DNA from: Bacteroidota bacterium
Lineage (GTDB): Bacteria > Bacteroidota > Bacteroidia > Chitinophagales > Chitinophagaceae
Assembly: GCA_018268135.1 (NCBI GenBank)
Contig: JAFDXD010000115.1
Location: forward strand, 1-36,301
Reading direction: 5' to 3'
Length of the DNA stretch: 36,301 bases
The position numbers were made by a program, and so were the translations under genes. Shown here piece by piece: positions 35,057 through 36,301 of this stretch; the stretch's first letter is position 1, and each line of letters starts with the position of its first letter. The notes beneath the pieces were generated by a model. That model did not search any database. It worked only from the letters and a program-made list of their open reading frames with translations, and was not told the origin of the DNA.

Positions 35057-35986
35057 TTAAATTTTTTGAAATTGCCTTGCTGTATCTGTTCCTTCTACCA
35101 GCTTTATAAATATATCATTTAGAGATGGCATCACTTCATTAAATGAGTTGATACTAATGCCCTGGCCTATAAAAAAGTTTAAAACATCATTAGGCCTGGT
35201 ATCGTACAATAATTTTATCAGCAACTTATCCGGTTGGTGTTTTATCACTTCAAATATGTGTGTCATCAGGTTTTCAGGCAATATGTGAGCGCCAATGCTG
35301 TAAATATTTTCTTTAAAATCCTGTTTCACATTATTAACCGTACCATCTAATATTTTTTGTCCTTTATTGAGCAAAATAATATGATCGCAAATTTCTTCTA
35401 CCTGCTCCATACGGTGTGTGCTAAATATAATAGTGCTGCCTGCCTTAGCAAGTTTAAAAATTTCTTCTTTTATAAGATTAGCATTTACAGGGTCAAGGCC
35501 ACTAAAAGGTTCATCCAATATAATTAATTTAGGGTGATGCAGTACAGTAGTTACAAATTGCAATTTTTGACTCATACCCTTGCTCAGGTCTTCCACTTTT
35601 TTATTCCACCAGCTCTGCATTTCAAATTTTATAAACCATTCCTTCACCTTTGCTTCTGCTTCTGCTTTGCTTAAGCCTTTCAGTTGGGCCAGGTACAATG
35701 CCTGCTCACCAATTTTCATTTTTTTATACAAGCCTCTCTCTTCGGGCATGTACCCAATTTCTTTTATGTCATTTAGCGGGTCAAATTTTTTGCCGTTAAA
35801 AATAATATCGCCACTATCAGGGTAAAATATCCCGGTAATCATTCGTAGTAAAGTGGTTTTGCCGGCGCCATTGGGCCCAAGCAAGCCAAAAATACTTCCC
35901 TGCTCAATGCTAAAACTAATATCATCCACCGCTTTTTGCGTAGCATAATATTTTTTAAGATTTTTTATTTCCAACAATGTCATCAT
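35057..35986 (-). CDS. ABC transporter ATP-binding protein, NatA-like
   Basis: A 309-residue ATPase with Walker A GPNGAGKTT (about residues 37-45), GYMPEERGLYKKM in the Q-loop region, signature LSKGMSQKLQFV (about 130-141), Walker B KLIILDEPFSGLDP and FSTHRMEQVEEI. The final 90 residues form the DUF4162-like C-terminal extension usual in NatA homologues (DVLNFFIGQGISINSFNEV). It forms a unit with the permease gene that follows. Two ATGs stand together at the start (MMTLLEIKNL); either is possible. Confidence 0.95.
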   Translation of the reverse strand: MMTLLEIKNLKKYYATQKAVDDISFSIEQGSIFGLLGPNGAGKTTLLRMITGIFYPDSGDIIFNGKKFDPLNDIKEIGYMPEERGLYKKMKIGEQALYLAQLKGLSKAEAEAKVKEWFIKFEMQSWWNKKVEDLSKGMSQKLQFVTTVLHHPKLIILDEPFSGLDPVNANLIKEEIFKLAKAGSTIIFSTHRMEQVEEICDHIILLNKGQKILDGTVNNVKQDFKENIYSIGAHILPENLMTHIFEVIKHQPDKLLIKLLYDTRPNDVLNFFIGQGISINSFNEVMPSLNDIFIKLVEGTDTARQFQKI

Positions 35987-36102
35987 CGCTAAATTATTTT
36001 TTATAAAATTAGATGCATTACTCTATTAATTGTTACAAAAGTTATGAATGGACAATTATAAGTATAAATAAAAGGGTTATGTAGCGGAGCATTTTATCAA
36101 TG

Positions 36103-36187
36103 CTCAGCATTGGTCCCGCCATACGCTTGTAGCCACTAAGTAGTGGGCTACCGCTGCTGTCGGGGCTGATACTCCCGCCTCCATTTT
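36103..36187. repeat. Dispersed hairpin-rich repeat, copy B
   Basis: Starts CTCAGCATTGGTCC and ends near CTCCCGCCTCC. It is related to copy A at 27833 in the same orientation. The central part folds into GTAGCC(ACTA).. TAGT.GGCTAC (36129-36151). Directly before it, GAGCATT-TTATC-AATGCTC (36087-36105) forms a 7-base-pair hairpin. It lies in the spacer between the NatA-like gene and the gene end at 36218. Confidence 0.7.
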
Positions 36188-36217
36188 TTCATAGCAGCAT
36201 TTATATTTTCCATTTTA

Positions 36218-36301
36218 TTATTTTGTTTTCCACTTGTTAATGATTGTTTCTGCTACTCTTTCGCCATCCATTGCAGCGCTTACAATTCCGCCGGCATAGC
36301 C
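36218..36301 (-). CDS. C-terminal end of a FAD-dependent dehydrogenase (COG2509-like), cut by window edge
   Basis: The last 27 codons of a minus-strand gene, stop TAA at 36220-36218, running in from beyond the window. They read GYAGGIVSAAMDGERVAETI followed by INKWKTK. The GYAGGIVSAAMDG motif is the C-terminal FAD-contact helix of the uncharacterised FAD-dependent dehydrogenases (COG2509-type, about 500 residues). The fragment is too short for more. A repeat copy and 231 bases separate it from the NatA-like gene. Confidence 0.7.
   Translation of the reverse strand, partial: GYAGGIVSAAMDGERVAETIINKWKTK

Overview
This 36.3 kb window looks like chromosomal DNA from a member of the Bacteroidota, most likely a Chitinophagaceae relative. 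The evidence is AT-rich DNA, several good matches to the Bacteroidota promoter box TAnnTTTG close upstream of start codons, Bacteroidota-typical families (DUF4293, probably DUF6427, WG-repeat protein, multi-SLBB export protein), a fused ThrA, and weak Shine-Dalgarno signals. The family placement is inference. I see no tRNA, rRNA, CRISPR array, transposase, integrase or phage gene. Most of the window is core metabolism.

Layout. 1-1974: the 3' part of metG. 2046-3948: two poorly characterised proteins (a FAM151/GDPD-like protein with apparently lost acidic residues, and a secreted WG-repeat protein). 4195-6570: a FadN-like fatty-acid oxidation fusion enzyme. 6652-7137: a GNAT acetyltransferase with divergent codon use. 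7363-7773: a DUF4293 membrane protein. 7774-12811: the threonine operon thrA-thrB-thrC, preceded by a short Thr/Ile-rich reading frame with several overlapping RNA pairings. This is a strong candidate for a threonine attenuator and is the best regulatory find here. 12818-15652 (minus): uvrA. 15971-16552: a sigma-70-family (ECF-type) factor with a possibly structured leader, followed by a strong bidirectional terminator.

16777-20678 (minus): a lone DsbD-alpha domain protein, purQ, a DUF6427-like membrane protein and a secreted protein of unknown function with a tyrosine-rich segment. 20789-21709: a TIGR01777 SDR-type epimerase. 21717-27725 (minus): a tightly spaced run reading glyA, S9 dipeptidyl peptidase, matrixin-like metalloprotease, ABC ATPase, ABC-2 permease. 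27726-28233: an intergenic region with one copy of a dispersed hairpin-rich repeat. 28234-33767 (plus): sugar-phosphate nucleotidyltransferase, nitronate monooxygenase family protein, six-SLBB outer-membrane polysaccharide export protein and a Wzz-type chain-length protein, so at least the last two concern surface polysaccharide export. 33762-35986 (minus): a NatAB-like ABC exporter. 36103-36187: the second repeat copy. 36218-36301 (minus): the C-terminal end of a COG2509-like FAD-dependent dehydrogenase running off the window.

The clearest functional unit is thrABC with its putative leader: aspartate is carried to threonine by one polycistronic message whose leader would sense charged tRNA-Thr and tRNA-Ile. 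No wholly new multi-gene system is evident. The novelty lies in the leader, the sigma-factor 5' region, the dispersed repeats and a few degenerate or stand-alone domains.
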